Shown here: positions 1 to 11,628 of the stretch, one piece after another
Position numbering within the stretch: position 1 is the stretch's first letter
How the letters are laid out: every line of letters begins with the position of its first letter
NCBI RefSeq assembly: GCF_905475345.1
Contig: NC_066597.1
Span: 4,964,501-5,028,500, forward strand
Source of the DNA: Vespula vulgaris
Lineage: Eukaryota; Arthropoda; Insecta; Hymenoptera; Vespidae
DNA length: 64,000 nucleotides
Direction of reading: 5' to 3'
Notes under the pieces: generated by a model
Told to the model about the DNA's origin: nothing
What the model saw: the letters and a program-made list of their open reading frames with translations, nothing else
Databases searched by the model: none
Position numbers and translations under genes: made by a program

Positions 1-286
1 GCCGTTCGGAAAACGCTTACGAAAGGAAAGTATTGCCGGTAGGTTAGCAGCACCACCACTCTACGAGAGAAGAAACGAAGATCAGTAGTCGTGGTAGTCA
101 TGGTACATGATTTTCCGTCAATAGTAATACAGAAATATATAACACGATGTAACGAACAAAAAGTATTAACTTCCGGTTACACCTGTGTATGTTTAGAAAA
201 GGCGTGGCTATAGTGTATAGTCGCAAAAGATTTAATGTCGAAAAAAAAAATATATATATATATATACATAAAAAAAAGAAAAAAGA

Positions 287-322
<36 letters not shown>

Positions 323-552
323 GAAAAAGGATATTAAAAATAAGAAGAAGAAAAAGAAGAAGAGAGAAGAAAAGTATATAAACACTCACAGAACAGAGAC
401 ACATACATATATGTACATATACACTGAACTTACTCTTGAGAACGGTCCATGCAGGAATCCTCCTCCACTCTCAATGTATCATCCCACTATTGTAGAGAAT
501 ATCACGATCTCTTCGTTGTTGTTTTCTTTTTTTCCTTTTCTTTCTTTTCTTC

Positions 553-584
<32 letters not shown>

Positions 585-2227
585 TGTTCGATATACAACG
601 ATAACGTATCGATGAACGTAGACTTTTAGAACGTTAAACGTCCGTCAAGATTGAGATTATCCAAAGTTTTTTTTCCGTTCGCTCTTCGGTAAAGAAGAAT
701 TATTACTGGTGATACACAACGACGAACGTAGACACAGAAATGAAATTAATTCCATTCGCCTGGTCGCGATATCAACGCGAACGTTAGACAATAGCTGTTA
801 ACACGAGGATAATACTCTCTACGTATCTTTTTTTTTTTTGTCCGAGTATTTTCTTTTCTTTTCTTTTCCTTTTTTTTTTTTTTGTTACCTGAAAACCGTA
901 TCGAAACGGTCGAAAGCGCAAGAGAAAAGTTCCATAGAGATTTCGACTCGACACGGTTCGCAGGCTTAAGATTGACTAAGATGGCGAGTTTCTCGTTATA
1001 GTCGAACGTGGACGATGATGATCACATATTTAGTTACACCGTTCTATAGAGTTGCATTACAAATGAACGTAACTATATTTTAGAATTCACTGTTAATTAG
1101 TCACTAACGAATGATAAACGTTAAATCGTTTCTTTCCGTCTGAAAAGATTTTAGTATGATCTTTCGGATTACACGATTGTCCGCCAATTGTAAGAATTTA
1201 TAACTAGAACGACGATAAGCGACCGCAGCGCTTAGCTACCATATAAACCATAATACAGAGATCAAAATTTATACGTAGAAATATTTTCTTTACCGGCATT
1301 CTCCTTCCAATGTGATTTTTCTACGATGGCTGTTATTGTTATTATTATTATTCCTCCAACCAGTAAGTGAAAGAGTAATTACACTATTTAAATGATACGT
1401 CGTTTTCTAGCGATATTATTTTTCGTAGGTTTGATAAACTGATAAACATCGTGATTGGTGGTTACGTTATTTTATCAACCAATTGAAATCGTATGAGAAC
1501 ACTGTCATGTGTGATATTAGAAACAGATGTAATTAATGGAACTAGATACGTACTTATTATCAAATGCAAGGGTTAATCAAGTTTTAAGGTGAAAGCGGTT
1601 CGACCGAGATAAATTGACTTTGTTTTATAAAATTATATTTATAACAATTAATACACGTTATTATAGACATCGCAACACACAAGCGGGGACGTGGAATATT
1701 ATTAAAATGAAATAATTGAAGAAAGGTGATTGCAATAAACGATATTTATTTGAATAATTATTATCAGAATAGTAAATCGATACAATAGAGAACGCTTTTA
1801 GCAGGCCAACTTTTTTTTCTTCTTTTTTTTTCTTTTTTTCTTTTTTTTCAATAATGATTAAAAACTATAAATGTTTCCATTCTGAAAGTGATGCATATAT
1901 TAAATTGTAAGAGCATCTCACCGATCTCGTGGAATAATAATTAGACGTAATGACATAGTAATCAGTATAATCAAATGATTAAAAAAAAAAACAAAAAATA
2001 TTACTGTTATACAGATAAATGTTAAACTTTAAAATAGATAAAATTTCTTTAGATATAATGGCATTGTAACTGCTTCTGTTTGGCCTAAATTAAGAAAATT
2101 CTATACAGGATCTGACATTGCATTGAATCGCGACTCTTTGTATCCTACAGAAAATGATTATTCATATCAGACATATACTCTTTTTTTTTCACACTCTCAT
2201 GTCCGACAACAAAGCATATTTTCCTTT
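1..2227. other. AT-rich spacer downstream of eIF5
   Basis: No protein-coding gene is recognisable. The stretch holds low-complexity DNA: a TA run near 250-266, an (AAT)n run near 288-320, GAA/TTC-rich blocks near 345-375 and 530-590, and several poly-T runs (about 830, 870 and 1810-1850). The open frames across 98-629 are translations of these repeats. The part nearest 2227 should contain the eIF5 3' UTR on the minus strand; an AATAAA-like word on that strand lies near 1744-1750, but I cannot tell whether it is used. Confidence 0.6.
288..320. repeat. (AAT)n microsatellite
   Basis: Uninterrupted AAT/ATA trinucleotide run, flanked by A-rich and GAA-rich DNA. It creates spurious poly-Ile and poly-Asn frames on both strands. 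Confidence 0.9.
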
Positions 2228-3954
2228 TTAAATGGCATCGATATCGAAATCACCCTCTTCGTCAGAATCATTTTCAACAGGCTTCGTTGAAGCAGGTGGT
2301 GATTGCTGCGGTTTAAATGACTGTTTTGCACGATCATCGTATTCAATCTGCAAAATAAACAAATCTTTCGTAATCGAAGTAAACTTACAAAGAAAACATA
2401 CATCGTTATCAATATCACCCACTTCTAAATCGTCATCTTCCTCATCAGATTCTGATTCCTCTTCTTCCGCTTCTTTTAACCACGTTAAAAACGGAGCTGC
2501 TTTATCGTGTATTTCTTGAGATAAGTCTTTCGACACATATTTTTTGCTAACTTTGCTTGACCACTCCAACAAGGCTTTCTCTTCTAATATATCGGCGTCA
2601 TAGAAAAGCTAACGAAACAAATGATAAAACTGTATTAACCGTTTGCACTATGACATAACTATTTTACATGATAACACAAATTTTTCTCTAGACCTATCTC
2701 GAGTCACTTTTGATCCGACATCTTCATTTAAGTGGATAAAACAAATCAAAAAAAGGAAACAAGGAAAAAGGATTTTCAAAGTGTACAATGCACATACGTG
2801 AGATCAAAACAAAAAAGAAAGCAAACAAAAAAAAAAGTATCGTGCAGAGTCGTCGATAGAATTAAATACATGGTTTTTGAAAGGAACGTTAATTAATATA
2901 AATCAAATAATACCTTCAGAATACCAGGAACTTTTGGCATCAGAGCATCTTTGTGCAGAGCTATCACTTGCTCGATTCCTCTGATCAAATACTTCTGCGC
3001 TTTGATATCATCATGGGTAAAACGAAGTAGCAACACACGGTACTTTTTGGCCTGAGAAGCGATCGACTGATCGAAAAGTAATTCTGCCAGGATTAAAGGT
3101 GCTTTCGTTTTGATCTCTAAGCGTTCAGCTTCTGTAATTAATTCTTTATGGTTGTCCAATTGTCCAGCATCACGACGACATTTAACTAGTTTGTAAAACA
3201 TATCCATTCTTTCTTTTTCAGTCTTATCAAGATCGTCGCTAATCGTCATGCCCTTTGCCCCGTCGGTCAAATCTTGAAGACGAGCTCTAACCGCTTCCTC
3301 CGATACGTCAACGGCCCACTTGTCATCGTCTTGTTCATTATCAGCGATCTTTTCCGGAACCTCGACCACGATGTCCGCAGAATTGGTTTCGTTTTCCGGA
3401 GATCCCGAGCGATCACCATTGGTCGTAGCAGTGGTTTCGCCGTTGGTACGTTTCGAACGTTTCCCACGTTTTCCTTCGGTGAGCGAGCTGCCTTGTACCG
3501 CGGGATTCAAACTGGGCGGATTTTTCAAGATGTAAGTGTTAAGTTTATGATTGCTCTCGAGTAAGCCGTGATGACCGCAAGCTTTGCATCTTTGCGAGAT
3601 GGTTCCCTTCTTGGAACTGACCATCAGTTCGGTTTCCGGATTGTCGCAAGCTGGACAAAGTACGTATTTTCTGATAAATCCATCTAACAGATCTTGCAGT
3701 TTGGTAGCATCGTGGGAGCCGTTTACTATGAATCTTTCATTTTTAAAATCGAATTGAGTTTGCGCGCCAAGTTCGCATCCAAAGTATTTGGTCGGATAAG
3801 TAGCGGGTCTTCCAATAGCTTTGGCAACGTCAACCATGTTGACCACGACGGTTTTTATGCCATTACCTTTACCCTCGACTTTGGCTTGAATCCGTGGCAT
3901 TTTGTAACGATAGAACGCATCACTAACGTTACGGTTAACGTTAACGCTCCCCAT
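2228..3954 (-). CDS. eIF5: Eukaryotic translation initiation factor 5 (eIF5)
   Basis: eIF5 is the GTPase-activating protein for eIF2 in the 43S preinitiation complex and couples start-codon recognition to GTP hydrolysis. Three coding exons are visible: 3954-2914, 2608-2402 and 2347-2228 (minus strand), giving about 455 residues, as expected for the family. The N-terminus carries the VNVNR motif and the FYRYKMP segment with the catalytic arginine (Arg16 here). A zinc finger follows with Cys100/Cys103 and Cys123/Cys126. After a Lys/Arg-rich low-complexity linker (about 160-200) comes the C-terminal HEAT/W2 domain that binds eIF2beta and eIF3, with acidic AA-box segments and an acidic tail ending in DFDIDAI. 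Both introns are phase 0. The second is only 54 nt, a multiple of three and free of stops, so it can be read through. A tight 5' UTR intron precedes the start. The identification is firm; the exact donor of exon 2 is less so. Confidence 0.97.
2348..2401 (-). other. Very short stop-free eIF5 intron
   Basis: Between eIF5 exons 2 and 3 the minus strand reads GTATGT at the donor and a T-rich tract ending TTTTGCAG at the acceptor. The interval is 54 nt, divisible by three and without an in-frame stop. The alternative donor GTGATA, 17 nt upstream, would put a stop in frame, and GTAAGT further inside would leave only about 42 nt. Retention would insert 18 residues rich in Cys, Phe and Leu into the acidic tail. 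Confidence 0.6.
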
Positions 3955-4450
3955 TCTGATAGATGTTTTGTTTTCCTGCGCAGTAAAAGCTTCAGAAGCC
4001 TCCCCAGTGGAAGTAACCTCCTATGAGCCGTCGTTGTGAATACCTTACGGTGAATCGTGATAAAAGCTTGATCTACGAAGCTTGATCGTTCGAACGGCCC
4101 GTTTTAGAATCGCTCTCGGATGGATTATCTTTAATCTTTTAGCCCTTCCCTCCAAGTTCAAGTGGGTAACGTCTTCGTCCTTGTTCTTCTAGATCTCCTC
4201 CTTCTCACGTTTCCCAGCGGCAGTTTGATTGCTGTGTAGCGACGTTGCCAAGCAATTGCTACCCGATGGTAGCTCGTAACGTGTCGAGTCAGGGTGGTTT
4301 TCGTTGTCCGCGGTAAGGTATGCCGCTCTACCCGCTGACGATAGTCACGTTTCTCTGAACGGTTGTAACTTCCGATGCCTATTACTGTCGAATTAAAACC
4401 AATGTCACGATGTGATACTTATATTTATACCAAAACGAAAGCTTACAAAT
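3955..4450 (-). promoter_or_regulatory. eIF5 5' UTR, UTR intron and promoter region
   Basis: Upstream of the eIF5 start, the minus strand has a probable 5' UTR intron of 73 nt (4048 to 3976), with donor GTAAGG after CACC and an acceptor ending TGCGCAG. That leaves 21 nt of UTR before the ATG. Farther upstream, about 4050-4400 is less AT-rich than the surroundings and CpG-containing, as expected for a housekeeping promoter. I see no clear TATA box. The UTR intron is inferred from splice signals only. Confidence 0.45.
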
Positions 4451-4498
4451 TTTATTCCCTCTTTCTCTTTCTCCTCCCTCCCCCTCCTCCTCCTCTCT

Positions 4499-4839
4499 TT
4501 ATCTCTCTACAAACCTGGAAAATTTTGAGGTCCTGTGTTTAGGCAGGACCAGATGATTTAAAAATCGATGGGTGGTATCTTGATGCGGATTTTGCCTCGG
4601 TTTGATGGGCAGAGGGGGATATTCTTCAATGATCATACACGCTGCCTGTCCGTTTCTCGTGCCTTTAAGAATCCCTGGGAACCAGGTTGGTGCGATCGAT
4701 TCACCGCTTGATCCTACCAAAGGATTGCACCGAACGAACGAGATGGTGCTGCCGTTTGTAAACCGTTTGGACGATGTCCTACTACCGCCGCCTTTCCTGT
4801 ACACCGATCCTTTCTCTCTGGATGATATCCTGGATGTTT
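4499..4839 (-). CDS. Unassigned terminal coding exon, about 113 residues
   Basis: On the minus strand a long T tract followed by GTTTACAG (acceptor, AG at 4841-4840) opens a frame that runs to a stop at 4499. Reading begins in phase 1, so one base comes from the preceding exon. The product is not low-complexity: it starts ETSRISSREKGSVYRKGGG, is basic and Ser/Gly-rich, then contains a more hydrophobic stretch with APTWFPGILKG and the Pro-rich IIEEYPPLPIKPRQ. I recognise no family, signal peptide or membrane segment. The opposite strand is also partly open (4602-4874), so coding status is not proven; a long non-coding RNA exon is the main alternative. Candidate upstream exons with matching phase lie at 6795-6813, 7659-7776 and 15169-15391. 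The eIF5 start is about 550 bp downstream on the same strand. Confidence 0.4.
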
Positions 4840-6790
4840 CTGTAAACAAAAAAAAAAGAGAGACAAAAAATTAACGAACGAGCAGCCTTTAAACGAACGA
4901 TGATCAATCGTCGCGTATTCTTTCCCTTTGATAACGTTAAAATACGTTTCTTTTATTCCATACTCTTAGATACAGGGTAAAAGAAAATGGAAAAAGTCGA
5001 TAACAAAATACCTAGCTTTCTAATCAGTTCTTCTCAAAGGAGAAACGAACCAAAGTGTCGCATCATTCAATGACATATCAGACCGTTTTATGAATACCCA
5101 AACAGGATTTTTCTATTTTACTTAAACAAGCGTATTAATGAAGTATAAACGGAAGTGTGTCGAGCAGCTTTTTTTCTTTTCGATAGTATCCTTTGTCCAT
5201 TCGTCTCGATGACTTGTAAATGAGGGTCTGCTAAAAGTTCTCGGGCAATGAAACATCGGTTAAGATTTTCATGATTCATTCATTTTTTTTTTCTTCTTTT
5301 CTTTAGTCTTCACGGATATGTTCGTTTCGGATTTTGGGACAATAAGTAATCACTGTTTGACTCATTTATCAATCGACTCATTAACGATTATCTGAATGAT
5401 TTCCAAGAAACGCAGGCCATGCCAGGATCATCATAGCAAAGATCAAACACGGACACGTCCGTTAATGAAATTCGTTGATTACCGGAGAAAGGTTCGAAGG
5501 AGACGGATGAGAAATACGTGATAAACTGAACTTCATGTTTATTAGGAAAGAAGAACAAATGAAACCATAACAGACGAATGTAATTTCCTCGTAGTCAATG
5601 ATCGAAAGATTTATCTTGTTCTTAAAGGATCGTTCATACGTATACGCGTATCGATAGTATATATTTATGTATATGTATATTTCGGGTATTTTGGATTTTT
5701 CCATTAACTCGATGTTCTTAAATGTATACTAAATGAATAAATTTTATCGACTCGTATAGAGTATTCGACATAATTTCTTAATAATAATTATCATTTTAAT
5801 AATAGTAATAATAATAATAATAATAATAGGAATAATAATAGAAGTTTAAATGTAATTTTATCATCTCGAATGTAATAAATTGAAACATCAAACAATAGCA
5901 CTTACAACTTCTCAGACAGGTCTCTCGTGTAAACGTGACAAGGACAATAGTCGGAGGAGTCGCTATTTTATATCGATCGATCATATGCAATTACGACGTT
6001 CTCGACGTTAATCAAATGAACGATAAATTCGTTATTTTCATTAAAGGAGATATTATTTGTTAATTAAATAATACAAAAGATTTTAAAGCGTGCCCTATTA
6101 CACATACATACATACATACATACATACATACATACATACATACATACATACATACATACATACATACATACATACATCATACATACATCATACATACATC
6201 ATACATACATACATACATACACACGTATATACATACATATATATATATACGCATAAAAAAAAAGAAAAAAGAAACAAAATACATAAGAACGAAGATAAGT
6301 ATTTGATTTGTTCTAAGACGAAAGAAAAAGAAGATATCATTTTATTGAATATTTGCTATTCCATATTATATCTACTATGATATCCATGTTATCGAAATAC
6401 GGAAGAGAGTTTATATCGACGTGTTATTCCTTAGATCGATATCGTAGATACGATATAATCGCCTGTCGTCTGAGAAATCATCACAGGGATGCTGTGAACA
6501 TCAATCGGTCCTTTCCAAGCAAGATCCTTTGAAATTTTTGGATAACAAAATTCAACGACAGGTCAAGTAAATATGTATGTACTCTGAAGAAGAAGAAGAA
6601 GAAAAAGAAGAAGAAAGAAGAGAAAGAGGAAGAGGGTGAGGATGGTTGCTTCGATCGAAGAACGATACATATACATGAAAATACAGAGAGAAAGAGAAAA
6701 AAAAAAGAAATAGCAAAGTAGGAGGCATGAGAAACGACAGTGAGTGCTATGTTATTGGGGTCGACGATGGTGGATTCGAGATCGAAGAAG
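4840..6790. other. Non-coding AT-rich DNA, probable intron of the unassigned gene
   Basis: No supported gene. It contains poly-T runs (about 5170 and 5284), an (AAT)n tract near 5804-5845, the large (CATA)n array described separately, and GAA/GAG-rich DNA near 6586-6640. Short frames here are repeat translations. If the exon at 4499-4839 splices to the candidate exons at 6.8, 7.7 or 15.4 kb, this is intron. Confidence 0.5.
6103..6250. repeat. (CATA)n tetranucleotide array
   Basis: About 75 bp of pure CATA repeats are followed by an 11-bp higher-order variant (CATCATACATA, three units), more CATA and a TA run. The variant block suggests slippage plus unequal exchange. Confidence 0.93.
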
Positions 6791-6794
6791 TTAC

Positions 6795-6813
6795 CTGCTC
6801 GGTATAGACGCAT
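6795..6813 (-). CDS. Candidate short first coding exon (alternative A) of the unassigned gene
   Basis: The minus strand reads ATG CGT CTA TAC CGA GCA G followed by the donor GTAACT. The donor leaves phase 1, which fits the acceptor at 4839 and would give MRLYRA-ETSRISS. The frame is open further upstream, to a stop just before 6900, through a segment rich in Ser, Asn and Arg, but no other ATG is present in it. The call rests on splice phase and reading frame only. Confidence 0.25.
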
Positions 6814-7010
6814 AAGTCGTGATTTGCGACAGTTGCTGTTGCTGCCGTTGGTGAGGATGCGATCTTTCTCGCTGCTGGACCCGGCCCGACGTTGAACCAA
6901 CGATTAGGCTATTTGCGTTTTCCAAACGCGAAAATAGGATTCACGGAGTGGATCAGAATAAAAAAAGATTGAGAAAGATAGTAAGAGAGAGAAATAGGAA
7001 GAGTAACATA

Positions 7011-7012
7011 AA

Positions 7013-7047
<35 letters not shown>

Positions 7048-7123
7048 GAGAGAGAGAAAGAAAGAGAGAAAGAGAGAAAAAGAGAAAGAAGAGAAATAGA
7101 AAGAGAGAGATAAATAGAGAGAT

Positions 7124-7158
<35 letters not shown>

Positions 7159-7189
7159 CGAGAAAGCAAGCTCAGCTCTCAATAGAGAG

Positions 7190-7222
<33 letters not shown>
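7011..7222. repeat. Interrupted (GA)n tract
   Basis: About 210 bp of GA/GAAA purine repeats with a short unique interruption near 7159-7180. It gives spurious Arg-Glu frames on one strand and Ser-Leu frames on the other. Confidence 0.92.
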
Positions 7223-7226
<4 letters not shown>

Positions 7227-7494
7227 ATTAGAGAAAGGACGTCTCTCGTCTTTTTTCGTAGACAATCGTCGACGTTCCAACTTCGAGAAAGAAGTTGTCA
7301 ATGTGCTGGCGATGGAGCCTGCTGCTAAATCTCTTCTCAATACACTCGCACACGCACATACACACACCGTACGTGCGGAGGATACAACCCCGTATTATAA
7401 TCGTTTCGTCTACGTTGATTCTGTTACTGCCGTTGCTGTTGTTCTCTTGCTGCTGCTATTTCTCCTGCCGCTGCCGCTGCTGCTATTGCTGTTG

Positions 7495-7524
7495 CTGGTA
7501 CTGGTACTGGTACTGGTACTGGTA
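7495..7524. repeat. Five tandem CTGGTA hexamers
   Basis: Perfect five-copy hexamer array, flanked by degenerate CTG/TGG repeats. A plus-strand frame would read Leu-Val repeats; this is repeat translation rather than a membrane protein. Confidence 0.9.
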
Positions 7525-7658
7525 CTTGTGCTGGTGCTGCTGGTGGCGGTACTGCTACTTGCTCGTCTAACTCTCTAGCTTGCTCTAGCTCCTCACTGTA
7601 ACTCGAGTCACCGTTGTCGTGCGTACTCGTGGCTCTCTCGGCTCCCGGATCGGCCTAC

Positions 7659-7776
7659 CTTGCGGCTCGGCTCCGATGGCCGCGCAGGCGTCCTCGATGC
7701 GGGAAAACGGAGCATATTGATCGAGCACCGCGACGACCGATCGGCCAACGCCGTCCTCATACACATACACACGCAT
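7659..7776 (-). CDS. Candidate first coding exon (alternative B) of the unassigned gene
   Basis: Minus-strand ATG at 7776-7774 opens 39 codons and one extra base, ending CCGCAAG before a good donor, GTAGGC. The segment reads as ordinary protein rather than repeat: MRVYVYEDGVGRSVVAVLDQ, then YAPFSRIEDACAAIGAEPQ. Its phase-1 donor fits the acceptor at 4839. It lies in a CpG-rich island, as expected for a first exon. No family is recognised. Confidence 0.28.
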
Positions 7777-7780
7777 ATTC

Positions 7781-8880
7781 TCTTTTTCTCTGTCTCTCTT
7801 TCTCTCTCTTTTTTTCTATGCTCGAACGTAGAGAAACAGAGAATTGTTGAGAGGAAGATGTATATCGGATTGACTTTTCCTAACGAAAGATCGGTCAACC
7901 TTCGGGCAAGGTCGTTCTCTTGAAGATCTTCTCATAAAGTATGCCTCAAGTATACTTTCATATACTCTTCGTGAGAATGAGAGAAAGAAAGAGAGAGAGA
8001 AATAGAAGAACGTTGATCGTTTCTCATTGTCAAGTATCAAAAACTCGGGTATTGATCTCTACGTAATAGGAATTCGAAGAATGTATACTAAACTATAGTG
8101 AGAAAAAGAGAGAAAAAAAATAGTTATGTCGGCCACGAGAATGGGGTTGTTAGCATCCGCTGAGGTTAAGTGTCCACGATCGATGTCGTTAGCAACGCAT
8201 GGATGATGGCACTTATTTACTCTTCTTTTTAGTCGATTTTGAAAGAAGAATTCTCTTCGAAATTTCTCTCTCTCTCTCTCTCTCTCTCTTTCTGTGTGAT
8301 GAAATAGGTAATTTTTTTTTATCTTTTATATGACGTTACATGGTGGGTCATTGTTTTTATTATATCTAATCATACGCTTCTAATCATAGAAAAACAAAGT
8401 GGAGATTTTAATCTCTAAGTATACTAGACACGAATTTCCTGATGATGAAAATAGATCACTTGTATATAATTATCTCTTGGGATAATTGCTTGATATTTCT
8501 ATGTTAGAGAGAGAGGCTTTGAGGGTAAAATAATAACAAGTTTATTCGAGTGGGTGGAACTTTATCATCCAGGCATTTAAATCACTCTTGGTTGATGATA
8601 ACGTTATCACGTGTCGAACTTAAGTATAAATTGAAATCGAATCGAACAATGTTAATTATAACTTTCTCCCTAACGAACTACTATTGTTACTTGCGCCGCG
8701 AATGAATTTTCATTTTGTTTATTAACAAATAGAAATACTTTTACGCACATACATGAAATATGTAGATATATATAGTTCGTTCGAATTTATCATTTGTATA
8801 TTTTACAAAGGCGATGCAAATGTTATTCTTATCTGTAGCGTTACGCTTAACGCTATAATATAATTCTCATGTGCCCCTGG
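7781..8880. other. Non-coding spacer
   Basis: AT-rich DNA with CT/GA tracts (about 7790-7815, 7978-8000, 8264-8290) and no convincing coding frame. Confidence 0.6.
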
Positions 8881-8889
8881 CTGTTTCAG

Positions 8890-9004
8890 TACGATAGAGG
8901 AGGAACCGGAACGGATGCAGCAAAGTTCAAGGTAAACGCAGGTGCGCAAGACGATTATGCTCAAAGCTATGTACCACCGTTCGATATTGTGCACCAGTCC
9001 CATT
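8890..9004 (+). CDS. Orphan exon-like segment, about 38 residues
   Basis: A plus-strand acceptor (CTGTTTCAG, AG at 8888-8889) is followed by 115 nt of balanced-composition open reading frame and a good donor, GTACGT, at 9005. Read in frame it gives YDRGGTGTDAAKFKVNAGAQ then DDYAQSYVPPFDIVHQSH, which looks like conserved protein and stands out from AT-rich flanks. An inner donor (AAG then GTAAAC after 8931) would give a 42-nt exon. I cannot assign a family. It could be an internal or cassette exon of a plus-strand gene whose other exons are outside the window or unrecognised, or a retained pseudo-exon. Confidence 0.35.
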
Positions 9005-9169
9005 GTACGTACAATGTATGCAACAACGATTTTAAGACATTTTTTTCCATCTTTGCAATAAGTAAATATCTTTATATGTATATGTGTATGTAAAATATAA
9101 AAGGTTAACCGATAAGTATTATCGGGATTTTTTAAATATTTAGATAAGTTTATATTTAGATAAAATTTG

Positions 9170-9395
9170 GATATTACTAATTGGCCAGTCTTATTATTTA
9201 TTATTGTCGTTATACTAGTGTTATTTATTTAGATATAAATTATTGAAATTTTCGAAATGACTAATTGTCCAATATTCAATAATTTATTATTGCCGTTATA
9301 TTAATATTATTTATTTAGGCGTTGTCACTGTTTTATTTAAACGTAAAATACTACAACTCTTGATATTACTTATTGGTCCAATAATTTACTTTCTT
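9170..9395. repeat. Degenerate tandem repeat, about three copies
   Basis: Three diverged copies of a unit containing GATATTACTAATTGGCC, then TTATTTATTATTG(T/C)CGTTATA and TTATTTATTTAG, begin near 9170, 9254 and 9361. Unit length is about 85-105 bp. Copies differ by many substitutions, so the duplication is old. Confidence 0.7.
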
Positions 9396-11620
9396 CTCGT
9401 TTTATATATACTATAATAGAAGATCTTATTTATATGATTTTTATGCTGAAAAATATTATGGATTTTTCTTAAAAACGAAGATTGAAAATAATTAACACGT
9501 TTCTTTGTAACTCAACTTTCGATTTCTAAAAGATCCGCATGAGAATGAGAAATAAAAATTTATCGCTAGAAATCTGATATAGATGTATGCATTTCGTACT
9601 CGTTTGGATTCTTCACTATGTACGTTTATTTACTGATAAATCTAAGATAAATGTACAATGAAACTTGTTCGCAACGATATTCGAAAGGCTGACATACTTG
9701 CGCGCATAAGGTTTGCAATGAATTCGGAGAAAGTAACCTCGCAAGTCGTATAAGATCATGTATTCTTTTCCTTCTTTTTTTTATATAACAACACCACGTT
9801 GTTTATAAAAGAAAAAAAAAAGGAAAGACCAAGATTTTATAGGTCATCATATTATTTTTCTCTTTTTTAACGTCGATCATAAATTTGAATTCGTTAGCTG
9901 CTCGAAAAATCAATAAAACATACACACACACATACAAAATTACTTGTTGAATATTCATTTATCAAATGTCGAATTAATAACTCGTGTAAATAAACGGAAA
10001 ATAACGACCTTTTTGCCTCTTTGTAATGAAAAATAAATAAATAAATAAATAAAAATAAAAAAGATCTATAAAAAATATATATCGATTGGTCTTTTTTTTT
10101 TGTTTATAAATTGAGATAATATACTTCCGTTCGAACTTGAAAAAACTTACAAATGTAAGTACGTATATTGTTGCATCAGCTGTTCAAGCTGATTTTTTTC
10201 TCCGTGTATGAATGTACATGCGACATTCGATCGACGAACGTGTATTTATCTTTCTGCTCGAAGGAATTGATACGACGTTAAACCCTCTCTCCGTTATTAT
10301 AGGAACAAAATTTATGCAACGATATACTAATTATTCTACCGATAGTTAGAAACGTTTATTTCTTTAGCTGTGTACGCGTGGACGATCGGACTTTTAAAAA
10401 CAAACTTCTTCGATCTACATCATTTTCTTGATTAAAGATTGAAATATATTCAGGATATCTAATATTTGATCGTTTGTACGAAGGTATACGTCGCTTATTT
10501 AACAATAACAGCATTAGTACAACGCAGTATAGTTTTACAAAACTTCCTGTATAACTCTGTCATCATTGACCGACGATGTTAACTCTATCGAAATGTTAGT
10601 ACGAGACAATGTAATTATTCGCAATTACTCATTACTTTAAACACAAGAATTATTTCGTATAAGTATATATATTCATTCGTATAAATATGCATGTATACAT
10701 ATATCAATGTTTAGACATACAAACAACCTAGTCGAAAAATTTATCTTTAATGTATTTAGTTTTTAACATATTTTCGACAAAAATCTAAACGGAAAATTTG
10801 TTTTCGCTGATATTCAAGAGACTTTGAAACCTCTCTCTCTCTTTTTCCCCCTCTTTCTCACTCCCTCTCCCTCTCCTTCCTTCTACTTTTCTCTCTCTCT
10901 TCCTCTTCTCCTTCTTATTTTCATCAGTGAACTTAACCCGAAACTCGATATCAATTAATTTACATGCTTATATTATATAATATACCAAATTGATCGTATT
11001 CTCTCATAAAAGATATTTTATATAAAAACAACGTTTCGTTTCATAGTCGAAGTAACGAAGTTTGTTCATAGTTCTATGTTCGTAATGAAACTTTATTTCT
11101 TTATTTTCTTTTTTCTTTTGTAAAGTTTCTACTTCGAAATTCTCTTTTGAGAACCACTGCCGTATCGATCGAAGAGTATTATTTTGCATCGCTATCAACA
11201 GTCTCTGCGCATACTTAAGGGTCAAAGCAGGCCATCTTATGTTACAGATAATGAAAAGAGAAAAGAACAAGAGAAAAAGAAAAAGAGAGGGGGAAAGAAA
11301 AAGGAAGAGAAAAAAAAAGAAATAATCCGAGTCAGGGAGTGAAAGCTCATACATATATAGCTCTTTCGTCAGCTCGTTCTAGTCTTTTATCGTATTAGGG
11401 ACGTTACATGGTTCGATTGAGTTTTAGATATGTCGAGATTTCCCCTTTCTAAGGGAATCGTAATAAAAGGCAATTTTTTGTTTGATTGTAAATTGGATTA
11501 ATTGTAATAAAGTTTTTCGATGATTAGACACACATATACAGTCGTATTATCCTATTTAAATCGTTAAAGAGATTAACGTTAATATGGAATTTACATTGAC
11601 AATATATATATATATATATT
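9396..11620. other. AT-rich spacer
   Basis: No gene seen. Contains poly-A/T runs, a short (AAAT)n tract near 10028-10060, CT-rich DNA (10830-10915) and GA-rich DNA (11255-11325). The minus-strand frame at 11004-11354 is mostly CT-tract translation plus a short unique segment with no recognisable domain. Confidence 0.55.
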
Positions 11621-11628
11621 TACATTTA

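Larger units (their letters stand above)
7250..7780. promoter_or_regulatory. GC-rich island with hexamer repeat, possible promoter
   Basis: Base composition shifts from AT-rich to GC-rich with many CpGs. The island contains CTG-type trinucleotides (about 7447-7495), five tandem CTGGTA hexamers (7495-7524) and a CpG-rich unique block (7610-7760) that overlaps the candidate minus-strand exon ending at 7659. A promoter or first-exon region is the natural reading, but I see no TATA box and cannot fix a start site. Confidence 0.35.

Noticed and set aside
98..629. Several frames of 75-146 codons on both strands
   Set aside because: They are translations of poly-A/T, AAT and TTC repeats (poly-Ile, Lys, Phe) and show no domain.
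3267..4026. Frames on both strands over eIF5 exon 1
   Set aside because: Shadow frames of a firmly identified gene.
4602..4874. Plus-strand frame opposite the unassigned terminal exon, with PPPFLYTDPFSLDDILDVS
   Set aside because: Looks protein-like in part, but the T-tract and CAG acceptor at 4839 are on the minus strand, and the plus frame runs through that tract.
6904..7367. Arg-Glu and Ser-Leu frames
   Set aside because: Direct translation of GA/CT repeats.
7303..7578. Leu/Val-rich frame resembling a membrane protein
   Set aside because: Encoded by CTG and CTGGTA repeats; hydrophobicity is a by-product.
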